Made by a program: the position numbers and the translations under genes. From contig JAHNUO010000003.1 in the NCBI GenBank assembly GCA_019787685.1, forward strand, positions 496,001-560,000: a stretch of DNA of 64,000 bases, in the 5' to 3' direction. Position 1 is the stretch's first letter. Every line of letters begins with the position of its first letter. The notes below the pieces were generated by a model. The model ran no database searches, had not been told where the DNA came from, and saw only the letters and a list, made by a program, of their open reading frames with translations. Source of the DNA: Chiua virens (taxonomy: Eukaryota; Basidiomycota; Agaricomycetes; Boletales; Boletaceae). Below, piece after piece: positions 1-13,430 of this stretch.

Positions 1-581
1 GCACGCACTTGTGCCATACCAGCCAGCACATCTCGCACTCGTCCAGTGCTAAAGTCCCTTGTCACTGGTGCGATAATTACGGCACGCACAACGAGTGACG
101 GGTCGATATCAGGTGGTGGTAGGTAGGCTGGAAGCATGGGGATGGGCAATTCCGGCTGGTTCACGGGAACAAGCGGAAGCATGGCATATGAGATCGACTC
201 TGCGTATCTAGAACAAACATCACTTACATCAGCCCGCTCGAGGTAGCCAACGACCCATACATAGCCTTTTCGCTCCAGTGCCCACCGTGGGTCGACGTTT
301 GGGCCCTTGCGCTCCGTCGCGTTGGGTATAGACATAAGAACGCTAGCATCAATACACAGAGTTACATCCACAAGCAGTGCACTGGACGCGTCATGCAATA
401 ACACAAGTGCAGTCTCAGCATCATATGTGAGCATCCTGTGTGAGGCGACCCTGGTTGCGGTGAGGCGTAGAACAAATGTAATCGGGTCACACCTTCCTGC
501 AACACGCAATTTCCGTCCAAGGTCGTCTTCGCAGATGCGATCTAACATCACGATCGTCGCATTGTCCACTTGTTGGGGCAT
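1..581 (-). CDS. TEN1-like telomere-capping OB-fold protein, 3' end cut by window edge
   Basis: An uninterrupted reading frame of about 193 codons runs from an ATG at 579-581 to the left edge with no stop, so the C-terminus is outside the window. The protein has the order of a small OB fold: a beta-rich start (GRKLRVAGR), a central strand pair around residues 50-75 (ALVLLHDASSALLVDV), a strand with the motif GYVWVVGYLE near residue 112, and a late segment VVRAVIIAPV followed by a helix. That late segment lines up well with the end of human TEN1 as I remember it (a VVKARVL-type strand, then a helix). TEN1 is the small subunit of the CST complex, which binds telomeric single-stranded DNA and helps polymerase alpha fill-in. 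An acidic, proline-rich insert (residues about 130-150) is longer than usual. Another single OB-fold protein is possible; the family call is by fold pattern, not by search. Confidence 0.55.
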   Translation of the reverse strand, partial: MPQQVDNATIVMLDRICEDDLGRKLRVAGRCDPITFVLRLTATRVASHRMLTYDAETALVLLHDASSALLVDVTLCIDASVLMSIPNATERKGPNVDPRWALERKGYVWVVGYLERADVSDVCSRYAESISYAMLPLVPVNQPELPIPMLPAYLPPPDIDPSLVVRAVIIAPVTRDFSTGRVRDVLAGMAQVR

Positions 582-1800
582 CCTGGGCGAGCAGGTACGG
601 TTTTACACAAAACCGTCGGAACACCTATAGGATCCAGAATTTGCAATAACAGATCGACCTTACGTTTAAGGAATAGGAGTAACACTGATCCGTGGGGAAA
701 CGACGGTTCTGGTTCTGCGTTCTGGACGTGGTCAGTGTTCAATTTACAGGATGGCATTGCCATTCTTGGACTTGTTGTTTTCCTGTAGCTTGCGATCCTA
801 ATATATGCAAACAATGTACAAACACACAACGTCCGTCCCCTGTCCAAGTCACTTTCCCTAGTGTAAACAAACTAAGTACTAAGTTATGTCGTCATCGTGC
901 ATTGCCATACGATGATGGTCTGTCAACTCCATCAAAGGACCACAGCGACGTGGCATGCGGTCATTATTGATCATTCCCCATCAATACCGACCATGAGAAG
1001 TGCACTTTCCACGCATTTCCGGCGAACGTTAACACTGGATACTCCTTTCGTTTTGACGTCCCATGGACACTGCCCCGACACGACGATGTTCTCAAGTACT
1101 CTGGATTCTCTGACAAATCAGGATGCGAAGCATCACTTTGCACCTGCAAGTCTCGATTCCATATCGATCACGATCGCGGTAAAGAAGCGGTGGAGCAGCC
1201 CGGTACCAATTCATCTCAATCTGCAGATCAGACAGGCATTTGCTGTACACTCACTGGATCCAGGGTTTCAATCGTATTTCAATTCCATGCGCACGGAACG
1301 TCTAGACCATGCACACTTTATCCTTGCCTTGGCTCGCCAGCGCGGGCTCTGGAGACCACCCCGTCCCATCAAATGGGGGCGATGATCATGTTTCATCGAG
1401 TATGTATATGTATAATCCCCGGTTGCATACCAAACAAGTATCTCCATCAATCCCCCTTGCTCGGACATCTTACGTGATCATGCCTATCAATAAATCGGGT
1501 CCCTGCCCAAGATTCGCGAGAAAGGGCCAGAGCATCCTGTCCAAGGTTTACATACGTGTAACCACAACTTGTAGTTTCAAACCTTCTTCGGATCCACAAT
1601 CATCGACGAGGAGCATTCTTTTAGAAGAGTGCTTGTGTGCGCGTGACGGTTCTAGGTCGGAACTTGGAAGACGCCGTGGATGAAAGCAGGTAACATCTTG
1701 TATCCCAAGTAATACATTGGACGCCGACCCTGTGGAGGGGCTATCCACATAATTCCGAACTGTACGGTGTACGAAGAAATCTCCGAGGCATGTCCTCGTA
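582..1800. other. Intergenic stretch, no gene recognised
   Basis: No reading frame here resembles a known family and none can be extended by plausible splicing. A 162-codon open frame at 897-1385 (+) has no recognisable motif. The first 250 bases should hold the promoter and 5' leader of the leftward TEN1-like gene. Confidence 0.4.
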
Positions 1801-1825
1801 GTTTTACTCGCAGTTGGGTCGATGA

Positions 1826-2170
1826 CTAATGAACGTTCCGGTTCAACGAGTGATTGACAGCGTGTGTGGGCTGAAAGGGATCCCCATCTGAGGACAGGAC
1901 GACCCGCTGGATCGGGCCGTTGTACTGGATGGCTAGTCTGTACTGCAAGATCGGCGAGTCCATGCTGTTCCGAATATACAGGATACGATATTCTCTAGCC
2001 ACTCTTATCGCACACATGGTGGGGGTAGGTGCCACCGGCATTTTTCTCGCAATTTAAAAATCTAAAGAATGAATTACCCAGCGCTGGCAGGGCCACACGG
2101 CGCAGGATGATCTCACGAAGTTTGCGGTGGTAAATCCATGGAGGTGGAACGTGCAGATAACTCGGCGATA
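1826..2170 (-). pseudogene. Possible F-box-like gene remnant
   Basis: Two short minus-strand segments look like former protein: one around 2085-2170 reading VPPPWIYHRKLREIILRRV, and one at 1826-2041 reading RILYIRNSMDSPILQYRLAIQ. The phrase SPILQYRLAIQ resembles the 'ALQYKIEL' line that follows the F-box in many mushroom F-box proteins (remembered pattern). The segments are in different frames with a stop between them, and I found neither an F-box nor a complete gene, so this is either a decayed copy or a gene whose exons I could not join. A TATA-like stretch (CTTATAAG near 2730, read leftward) and an ATG at 2696 could belong to its former 5' end. Confidence 0.2.
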
Positions 2171-3008
2171 TGACTATAATGCTTCAGATTAGGGCAGTTC
2201 CCTGGCGGGACACACGTTCGTGTACCTGGCGTACCCCGTGTGGAACGCACACACCCGGATGGTGAATTGGCGGGAGAGCGGGTTGGCAATGGCGCTTGGC
2301 GCTAGACAGGATAGACTGTCGGTGGAAAAGATAAAGATTTGTATTCTGTGGAAGAGGATTCCATGCCAATGCTACGCCACGGGATATAAAGAGTAAACTT
2401 TACATTACGGTTTACGAACCTCGTGATCGGATAAGAGTGACACCGGTCCCTTGGATTGTACGGCCGCGGAAGGGAGATGAGACAGAAATAGCACATGGAC
2501 TGCCCGTGAAGCGAGACCGGTGTTGTTGCGCATCATTCAAGAGCGCTATCATGTCGAGTAGGGGGTGACATGACGGCTGGGTGATGGCTTGGTCGATGGC
2601 CGGAGAGAAGACCGGAATGAGGCGGGTTGTTTCAATTTCGCTTAGATTGGTATCGGAGTGGCGATGATGGGTGGTATGCGAGTGGCCATGCACCATGGGC
2701 CAAGGGGGAGGAGTAGTAATGAAGGGTACTTATAAGAGGATGGGAGCCATGCTATTCCGGGATGTTCGTACCATGTGTCAGTGAGAGACCACGCTGACAC
2801 TGCTCTACGTCGTCGTCGTCGTCGGCGGCGGTGTAGACTAGAATGGGGGTCATCAATGTAATATTTCGAGGGGGTGTCTTTACTGTAAGCGCTGTGACCG
2901 GCAAGGCACTTCCAATTTCTGCATCCGTCTTAGCCGTACCACACAACTCATCCAGCCATTGTTGCGCTGGCCACCGCCTTCTCTCTTCCCACTACTATCA
3001 TCATCGTC

Positions 3009-4837
3009 ATGTCCTCCCTACCTTCATCCTCCTCCTCCTCCCTCTCTGCCTCTGTAAAACTAAAGAAACGGTTCGTTCAAGTCCTCCCGTATTCTCACCC
3101 ACTCATCCTATCGCTTACAGTAAGTGGACGCGCGAAGCAGCTCCTCAAGAGTCTAGAGGTACTACCTCTTCTCCCCTTCCTGTTTCCATTCATCTCACTC
3201 CTCTCCAGATCTTGGGTCCTCTCACCACCCCGCTGCCACCGGACTTGCCTCCATCTCCCCCCTCCTCCCGGTCAAACTCCCCTGCTCCGCCTCCATCCAA
3301 GCGCAAACTTGATCCCCCTCAGAATTCAGACCCCACAAAGCGTCAGCGCACCTCTAACCACCCAGATACACTATCACACCACAACCACCACTATCACCTT
3401 CCCCCTCCCCCTCCCCCCCTCCACAGGTCTTCCAACGTTCCCTCCACCTTCAATCTACGCTCCGAACCCTCAGAAGACGGCGAAGTTAGAGAGGATTTGG
3501 CTTCAATTCCACCTCGTACTACAGCCATCTCCGTATTACCGTCCTTCGTCCCTGTCCGTAGACCGCGCCGCGGCAAGATTGCTCCCCTCGACTATGATGC
3601 CATATTCAACAAATACCACCAAGCAGGCCGTCTGCTCAAATTCTCCGGTGACGCCCGCTTCTGGTCAACATACCCTTCTACACACAAAGAATATCGTCCT
3701 CTATCTCATCCTCCTCCTCCAAACTCCTCATACCACAAGTTTGGTGCCCTCATCGCTCGCCTTGAACTCGTCGATGCCCTCGTCTGTTTCGCCTACTCAC
3801 TATGGATCAAGGATTACAGCAAGAAACAGTGCTTCCTTAACTCTTGGGTCACCATCGATGCTTTTCTTGGCTGGTGTAAAAATAAATGGACTACCGAGGA
3901 TACTTTTGGCGAACGCGAAAAAGCCCTCCTGGGCTTGATGTAAGCAGTTTCATTCCCTCTCCTGGATCGCTCACGCATAAGTCCTTCCCTAAACAGCTGG
4001 ATGATCGAGGGTTTCATCCGCGCACGCAAGTTCTATTATGCTGCCAAACAGGCGGACCCTGAGGTGGACCGTGCATGGGTCAAGATGAAGTCTGAGATGG
4101 CCACACTAAGCCGGGAGGCGGAGAAAGCGGAGATGAACGGCTCTGCAGGGTCCGCGGGCCAGCTGTCTCTGAGTTCCCAAGCGACGCCTCAGATGCTTCC
4201 CTCTCCCGCGAGTATCGCCCCAGCTAACAGCGCCAACTCGACACCCATCACAAATAGCGCGGGAGGGACCCCCAATACCAGCAGTTCCAGCGCCACACTG
4301 GTAGCTTCCCAGTCATCCAACCCACCACGTTCTACCCAGTCTACTCCACCTGCATTGCCAGCACACATCGTGGCTCACGTGCCCAACACCTCTAATGGGC
4401 GTCCGCCATCAGCAAACATGATTGCGGCCGCCGCAAAGGCAACTGCCACACTCGGTCCCACCCTCACGTTTAATCTCAAAGAACAAGCGAATGGGATCCT
4501 TACGGCAGGCTATTGCATGGAACATGCTCAAAGGTTCCTCACACTCCCGGTTTTGGCTCGCCATTATCCCACAACGTTTGCCCGTATGATGGGAACGAGC
4601 CTCTCGGCGCACGAGGAACATGAACCAGACATCGAGGACGATGAGGGCGAGCTCTTCTGGCCTGGCCAGTGCGTCACTGGCGAGGGCCTAGGCTGGGTTT
4701 GTCTAATGGGCAAAGCTATGGTCAAGGAAATTGGCCGTGACTTTGGGTACATTGGCCTTGCTGGTGTTGTTCCCAAACCGGAGGCATCCTCTGGAGCATC
4801 TCCAGCTGACTCTTCGCGACAATCCGTTCATCGGTGA
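3009..4837 (+). CDS. Conserved fungal protein of about 573 aa, possibly with an AF4/FMR2 C-terminal-like helical region
   Basis: Three exons join in frame: 3009-3070, 3121-3939 and 3997-4837 (574 codons with stop). The first intron ends TTACAG and the second starts GTAAGC and ends AACAG. Residues 1-180 are serine/proline-rich and of low complexity with a basic patch (PTKRQR). Residues about 190-330 look folded and helical, with blocks such as LLKFSGDARFW and LELVDALVCFAYSLW, then W(M)IEGFIRARKFYYAAKQ across the second splice. A serine/threonine/proline linker follows, then a second helical block (about 470-500) and an acidic patch (DIEDDEGELFWPG). A helical block, an S-rich linker and a second helical block is also the layout of the metazoan AF4/FMR2 C-terminal homology domain, so a transcription-elongation role is conceivable, but this is a guess from layout. 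The ATG at 3009 is used because the upstream frame has no support; a start further upstream is possible. Confidence 0.6.
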
Positions 4838-7479
4838 CATTATAACCATTCTTCAATTCTTGTCGGCATCAACAACACGGAATTTGGAAGCATGAAGAGA
4901 TTTGCACAACCACGCAATCTTTGGAAAGACATTATCAACTGGATTTTAGGGAGACTGAGGGGAAGGATTTTTTAGCGTACGGCTGACTGACAGGCATTTG
5001 CAGTCTCACTACTAGCCTACAACACATGGCTGGACCGTCTCTTCTACTGCGAGTGTAGAATGAGTTCGATCAGGACAAGCACTCTAGCGCATCAGGCGAT
5101 CTCCATCGGATCTCCGGCGACGACGACGGCCCACGGCCTCGGGCAGCTGCGCGACAACCGGAGTCTCCCGCCCAACTGTTTTGTATTATTACTCATAATT
5201 GCCTCGGACCAAGCCCATTCCCTACGGTCGTGCAAGGATGCACCCTGACACGAGTTTTCGTATCCCATTACAGTGGTTTCTCCCCTTGACTTGATTCAGT
5301 ACACAGCATATTTTTAAGCCATTTGCTCTTCCTGAATCGAACCTCCCCCGTTATCGTTCACTTTCCGGCCCGAGCACTCATCTTCTTATTTATCCCGGAT
5401 CTCTCCGTTTGCGGGCACACACACGGGATACTTACCCAGGCCCGAGTCAAGCCAGACACCTATTGGGGCTTGTCTTGATCCTGCCTCACGTTTCTTTCCA
5501 CTCTTCATTAAGATGTGGAGTGCGAAAGTAACGGGGCACCGTACATATGTGTACTTGATACTATATTTATCACTCTGGGGAATAGCTACTACCATAGAGT
5601 TTTTGCAGAACGCAGCAGCTCGGTTTCAGTCGATCTTTTGCGGTCTAGTGGCGCAATGGGGATCGATCGGTTGGTAATTCGTAATGAAACTTATCGTCTT
5701 CTTCGCTGGCAACGACCACGGTGTTATGCTGGCGGTGTCGGAGGGGCATTGAAAGCATAGAACCCGGTGAGCACTACGGTCGAGTTTGAATTCGATATTC
5801 GCTACGGGCCGGGTGCAACATGTGACGACACGAGCGCTTCGCGCCTGGACCCTTGTTTCCTCGATGCGGCACGAACAACGCACAAAGATCCCAAACCGTA
5901 CTGAGCCCTGGTGAGCCCCGTCGGGACCGTTCGAGCACCCTGACTGTATACCGTTACAGTCGTGGTTTTGCTTACAGACCTGCACGCCCACAAAGGTGAT
6001 GGGCGGCGTCCAAAATAAGCACGAAGGGGCGGGAAACTTTTGATTAAAATATAACACGAAATAATAACAATAAATAAAGGGGCGGCGAAGACCGAAGGCA
6101 CGCTGTATGAAACGTTTCATTGCATTGTACGGCGCACCGCCGCTGCGCACTGAAACCGAACGCCAATGAAGGCGCTGCGGCAATCAACGTCCTTGGCGTC
6201 TCCCGGATCCGCCGTCGTTGTTTTTTTCCTCGGTCGTCGCCAACATGTACGTACGAACACAATGACTAAAAAAAAGCCAAGTCGTCGAACGACTCGCTTG
6301 TCAACGCGGCCCCTCCCCCGCACCGTACCCGGCGTACCGTATACAGTCACATAACCTATAACGGCTGAGGACATCTTCACAAGCTCAAGGTTTGCGCGCG
6401 TTCCCCCTGAATCTTGACGTCGATGCGGGTGCCTCTCACGTTATGGGTTTAACGTGATACGTTACACATGGCTACATAAGTGCGTCATAATGTATATCGA
6501 TTATTTATTTATTTGTATTTTTACGGACGGATCTGCGGACCAAGCCAAATGTGGTCCACCTGGCCAGAAACCACACGCCGTTTATCAAAGGGGGTAAACG
6601 TAGTCAAACGTGCAACGTGCGCGTGAGGTTTCGAAAGCGAATGTGCTGAACCGAACCGAGTACGAATGTATGAATGTCAATTTGAACTCGGAGTTGAAGG
6701 TTATGACGACCCCAATGCGACGTTTCGAGGGAGCGCTAGTATAGGGTGACCGGTGACCGGCTAATCGTCAAGTTGGAGGGTACATGTCAGTTGTTATCTG
6801 CTATCGGAGCATCGACGGTAGGGTCGAGGTGACGTGAAACGATTCAAACGAATCCGTGATCGTATACGGTAGACATCCCAACGTTGTGTTCGTGAGAACA
6901 CGTGTCAGCATCACGAAGATCGCTGTTGGGCAACTCGGGAACTTGCCAGTGGAGTAGACGTTGCCCAAATGAACGTTGGAGTATCACATATTGGACGCCA
7001 CTGACATGTCCAATCCCATTCTTGGTATGCCATTTGAACCGGTATGGGCATAGCTTTCAACGTTCATAGCGCGTGTCTCGCATGTGTGCAAGGACCGCCG
7101 CCGTTGAATCAATGAATTCATGGAAGACTCGGAAGATGCCAGGATCTCGCAATCAATCCCCGTTCGTGCGCCCGGAACTCGAACGAAAGCGAACGTCGAC
7201 GAAGCAGCGCCTAATGGGGATGCTTGTTTGGAATTTGGGCGCCAAGACGTTCGTCGATATCATCCTAGATAAGAACGTACTATCATTCTTGCATGCATAG
7301 GTGTCATCAAAAGTTACATGGATAAAAGCATGGTTTGCATTCATCAGGGCTCAATGCGCTTGGAGGCAGATGCAAAGATGAAGAAAACAGTGATATAATG
7401 AAGGAAAAAGCCCATATATTGCAGCCATACTTGTACCGCGAACCCATATGCCCCGCACACACACGGCCTCTTTTGTGTT
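4838..7479. other. Long intergenic region, no gene recognised
   Basis: The first 200 bases are 3' flank of the upstream rightward gene. The rest holds a minus-strand open frame of 185 codons (5626-6183) and several shorter ones, but none has a family motif, plausible splice partners or even composition. There is an A/T-rich patch near 6490-6520 (TTATTTATTTATTTG) and a short GGTGACC repeat near 6750. I see nothing coding that I can support. Confidence 0.4.
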
Positions 7480-8404
<925 letters not shown>

Positions 8405-8691
8405 TTTACGAAGTCTTGAGAGTCTTGAAGGTCAAGTGTGGGTTCCGCCTCGGCGATGAGCTCGCTGTTTGTCTCTGTTGTCTCCGGGTCGCTGAACATT
8501 AGGGTTTGAAAGCCTCTCGGAAATTGCCGAAACTATACAGTTTCCCTTTTCGAGCGCCTTGTATGATTGACCAACAATGGTAAGAGGAAGGAACATAGAT
8601 TCGAATTAAGCTTGGCGATACGAAAGACAATATAAGCTACTAGGGGACTATATGCAGCGTAAAGTGAGTAAGTGTGTGTATGTATAGTCGG

Positions 8692-11600
8692 TTACTTTCG
8701 CATGGGCCCAAACAATTCGACAAGATCTAAATCAACATTATTTGAGCAATCAAAGGACGAGAGCGTAGCCACTCACCTTGTAGCCTCGCCTCCCTTCTTT
8801 CTCTATGAGTCTCCGTGCGCTTGATGCCGGAGAAAGCCTGTGAACATGTGACGAGGTCAACCTTGTCTAATGATGTCGGGATGGATACATACATGCTGGA
8901 TCAGGCGCTTCTTCTTTTCCTGAATCTCAATCACCTAGAATGATCAGACCAACATCAGAAGAACTACCTTGACAATAGAGTAGACGATTTGCCTTGGATT
9001 CGACAGTATTCTCGGCGATCATTTGGTATACATGAACTGGTTTCTTCTGTCCGATACTACAGGGGGCATCAGGCGTCTGCCAACGTCTCAAGAAAGGACG
9101 CTCTACTTACCGATTACATCTATCAATAGCTTGGCTTTCGATCCCCTCCTGTAGAATTATCAGACGAGATGATGCCACGAGTCAGGGCGTCACATTACCT
9201 GCCACCATCTGTGCGAACCAGATACCAACAGCAACCGATCAATACAAGATCAAAATATGAAACAAGCGTTGTTCAATCACTTACGGATCCATCCTGACGA
9301 GACACATCAGTAACCCAAATTTGCACAGCAAAGTAAAGCAAGACCCACAAAAAGACATGGTTTGCGACGGTAAGATTGAGACCCAAGGCACCCGCTTTCA
9401 GGGAAATCAACATGACCTTGGGGTTCTCACCGGAAAAGGCAGAGGGGTTGAAAACCCGCTTGATTTCCGGGATCGCCTTCGCCTTGCCTTTCCCTTTAAA
9501 CTTCTGGACCTTCGCCTTGCTCTTATTTACGCGGGTCGAGATGTCCTCCTCAAACTCATCGTCGCTCTCATCTCCAGCAATAAAATCCGAGTTATTGCCA
9601 TCGGACACATTATCGTCATCCTCAGCTAGTGAGATTTGTGTCTGAGTTCGGTGGGGGCGAGAAGGCGGAGGGAGTCCTCCAGGAGCAGGAGATTCATCGG
9701 GGTCTAGGGGTATGGAGAATCGCTCTAGCACCTCCTCTCTTTTTCTTGCAGATAATTGTCCGTCGAAGCGCACATATGAGATACTGTGGATGTATTTAGC
9801 GCAATGTTCAGGGGAGTTTAACTGAACTTGCCCGTGTTCTTGTAATGCCTCACCAATCTGATCACCCTGTTAGTTATGGGTATTAATATGACCGGAGAAC
9901 ACTGACCTTGTCCAAGAAAGAAGTAAACTGGGAAAAAACTAAGCTCTTCGAGTCGCCGGGAATTAGTTTCAAAAGGTGAATGAGCTGGTCAATCTTGGCA
10001 GACGATCCACTGTAAAGCTCGTTTTCGTCATCGTATTGTTTCACGTGGGCTTGTGTAAGGTCCGTAGGAGGTGGCGGCGCTACTAAAGCTTGCAAGCCAA
10101 GGGGACGGCGATCCTGCTGATGAATCAGCAATGAATCTGTAAAACGGACATTAAAAAACTCACCATGGGACATTTCGGATCCCTTGCAATCACCTCCGAT
10201 ATACTTTATCCACCGTGAGCTGAAATAAATCGCAAGTGAAAACCGGGGCGTACCAAGCCAAGCAGAAGACATGAGCACACGGTGTGATCCTAGGGTCTGT
10301 AACAATATTAAAACAGACAGGACACTCTTCATTATCCTCGATCGCTTGGAGAATAAGTGTCTCCAACTTGAACTTCAGCTCTGGCGTCATTTGAATGGCG
10401 TCACCACCTGCACAGCCACCACTCGCGCGTAGCTGATCCAAATAGTTGCTCGGGATCAGTCCTGGATGGAGAGCAAGTTGACGCAGGCGAGTGAGCATAC
10501 TGAGGACATTAGTGGTTACCTAGACAAATGAGCTTACGACTCGATGAAATTCAAGCTAATACTCACGACAGGGCTCATTCCTCCGGCTTCGTTCATCAGA
10601 TTTTCAACTTTCTGTCGGGAGACTTGCTCTACGGCATCATAAAGTTTCTGCAAAATGTATTTGACATCAAAACGACAGGCGTACAACAAAAGTAAGAGAA
10701 AAACTTACACGTGCCTCGTCACTGAGTGACACAGGGACTAAAGTAATGTCGACCTATTCAACGGTTTTAAGGTAGTGGGACGCAAGTGTAATAGAGTCCT
10801 TACCGGTGGGAGGGGTATGAGAGCATTTCCCTCACTATCTTGCATCTTCGGTATTGCGTCAAGTCTGGCTGGACTGCGTGACATCAGGAAGAGCTCACCT
10901 CCTTCGTTCTCCGAATGCAGATGTGACTCATTAAGGCCTAGTAGACGGTCAGAACAATCACTTGGTTATCAGAACAGACTTACACGAAGCAACTCCGCAC
11001 CAGCAGGATCTCCCCGTTTTAGTGGACGAAGTACCAGACGTTTGAAGAAATCCTCATCGTCCAGTGGGTGGCAGATTTTAAGGAAGGTGAGGGTAGAACC
11101 AAGATCCTGTTAAAATTAGCGACAGAGCGTATTGAAGTCGAACAACGTGGCAAACCTTGGGAGAGTTGATCTGAGCGGGAAACATTAGACGAGGGACAGT
11201 AAACTTGTCCAACACTCACGATAGGGGTTCCAGAAAGCACCCATCTCCTTTGAGCAGTGAGTGCACATACTGCCATAGCCATTTTCGTCCTAGGGTTCCT
11301 GATGTTGTGTCCTTCGTCCAGGATAATTCTCTGAATACCCCACTTGAGTTTGCCAGAAATGATCAGCAACAATTCGTCACTCACCTTCCATTTCACACCG
11401 AATAAACCCTTTGCATTCTTTCTCTTCTTCTTCGCAGGTCCTCCAGCCAAGTCAGGCTGCGAGATGACGCTAAAATCGGCATCGCCTGTGACAACCTGAT
11501 ATGTGGTGATCACCACGTCATGCGTCATCAATTGTTGAGGTGTCATATTGCGTGTGGCACCGTAATAAACACAGGTGGACAAGGTACCTCTGACACAGTG

Positions 11601-13430
11601 TTCTTTGATCTGTTTCTCCCAATTGGATATTACAGAAAGCGGGACGACTGTCATAGAGAATTCATGGGATGAATAATGTAACGATTGCGATGTTACGCAC
11701 CGACAAGAGTACTGTTGCTGTACTCCTTGGGTATGTCATGCTTTGTCGCAAGGATAAGGGAAATCATGGTGAGCGTTTTACCCTAAATAAGGTGTCAGGT
11801 GTCTGTGCTTCTCTTTTCATCATGCTACCTACTAAGCCCATGCTATCGGCTACCAAGGCGCCTCGGCCAAGCTCCGGAGGTGATTTCATGTCTTGTGGAG
11901 TTTTAGTGGCAACTACAGCGGAATAAGTGGTCAGATAATTGTCTCTGGGTCAGCCAAATCCGGCGTACGGTTAAAATAATATGACTGGAGAAAAAAAGTA
12001 TATTTTAGTTTAATCTAAATCTGTAATCATGATAACACACCTTGTCACCTGCCTTCCTGCGTTGCCAGAATTGGACAGGGCTATCCGATTCCTTGTCGGG
12101 CAACTTGGGATACTCATGGTCGATGCACCACTGAAGGGCTTGACTCTAAGACACAACTTGTCAGCATGCAATTGCAGCTATTAAATGAATCATTCACTTG
12201 ATGCTTTAACAAATCCACAACAAGTTCCCCACTGGCGATGCCTGGCGGATTGGGGTGGACGGGGAGATTTAAGAGATCAACAGTTAGAATCAGTGTGTCG
12301 AGCAACGAGGCACGTCGATCTTCATCAGCTACTCTCTCGAGACTGTTCAGCATTGCGTTAAGTTCCGCAGCTCTCGCATACGCTTCGTTCTGCTTTCTGA
12401 ACGCCTCTTGTTGTGCCTCATTCATCACCCCATGGATCTGACTAGGACCCGGCATCGCAGGGGCGAAAGATACTCCAGAGACTTGAGCCTGATTGAGTCC
12501 TGGCATTGCAGCCGCAAAAGATGGCCCCGGGACTTGACCCTGGCTGAGTCCCGGAATCGCAGGTGCGAAAGACGCTCCCATTCCAATCTTTGCACGTTGT
12601 GGGAAACCCCCTTGTTGAGGTGTAGCCCAAATAAGCATCGGCTCCAGCATATCTCGTTTGTCAGATGGTCCATAGATATTCAATGACCTACCAGTCATCG
12701 GTTAAACTGGCAAGTATCGAGATGGATATACGCACATAGACAATGAATAGCTGAAACCGCACACTGTCGAAAGAAATACTTAGTTTACGTTCCCAAGCTG
12801 AGTAGGAAGAACCATACGATTTCCCTGATGCATGACTCCTTCGACTGTGATTAACCTCCGATCGAGCAGTGGGGCTAGCCGAGTCGCAGCATTTTTTGGG
12901 ATGTGTCCCACTTGTGCCCCACCGATGTTCTTGACTTGAATCGCATTCCTTTCAGTCTGGTTAGAAACTAAAATAAAACACGGAAAAGTAATATCCCATA
13001 CCTGTCGTATGGATTATTCGGCTCCCTAACGAGTGTGACTTGTTCTCCAGGTGCCACAAGACCTGCATATCGAGTGAGCACCGTACAACCTGTTGTTTGT
13101 GTCAAGATATTTACCCTTGTAGTATTGCACACCCACTATACTGGTCTCCAGGACACAATACAGCTCATCAGCGGATTCTGGTTCACCGGCCCCGACTTCC
13201 TCATATTCCTCGCCAGGTGAGCTACGCGTGCTTTGTGTATTTTTTACTTCGGATTGACCAAGCGAATGAGAAGCCTCAGGCTGGTATGGTCTTTTTTGAC
13301 CAGCCACAGCATTGGATAAAGCGATAGATCTAACTGCAGGCACAACAGCTGTCGCAGGAATGTCCGCAGGGTCTACGCATTGATTCGCGATAGCCCGTCT
13401 AACCTTTTGCTGGTCCTCATATCTATGCAA
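8692..13430 (-). CDS. HLTF/Rad5-type DNA helicase: HIRAN, SNF2 ATPase, RING finger, helicase C (5' end uncertain)
   Basis: Domain order matches HLTF/Rad5, the fork-remodelling ATPases and PCNA ubiquitin ligases of error-free damage tolerance. From the N-terminus: an acidic S/P-rich stretch (13430-13180); a HIRAN domain (about 13180-12800: GVQYYKG, LVREPNNPYDRNAI, VGHIPKN), which binds 3' DNA ends; a repeat-bearing linker (12700-12150); the SNF2 lobe with Walker A DSMGLGKTLTM split by an intron near 11790, and DEGHNIRNP near 11310, the DEGH box typical of this subfamily. A C3HC4 RING follows (CPVCFNIVTDPRITPCAHVFC, about 10340-10160), then helicase C (LVFSQFTSFLDK; GLNLTVANHVFL; EGIESQAIDRCNRIGQ; ending DLVELFGPMRK). 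More than 12 introns. The frame at 13430 opens after a stop without an ATG, so a short upstream first exon is missing from my model. Helicase C carries a long acidic insert. Confidence 0.85.
12450..12590 (-). repeat. Three-copy in-frame coding repeat of about 48 bp in the HLTF-like linker
   Basis: Within the linker between HIRAN and the ATPase the protein repeats a 16-17 residue unit three times, with cores ASFAPAIPGLSQ, PSFAAAMPGLNQ and VSFAPAMPGPSQ. The DNA shows the same period, so this is a small coding minisatellite. Unit length is a multiple of three, so copy-number change would not break the frame. Confidence 0.75.

Noticed and set aside
897..1385. 162-codon open frame on the plus strand
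   Set aside because: No recognisable motif, no conserved features, and several other frames overlap it.
5626..6183. 185-codon open frame on the minus strand
   Set aside because: Composition is odd (Cys- and Arg-rich), two other overlapping frames are equally long, and there is no motif or splice partner.
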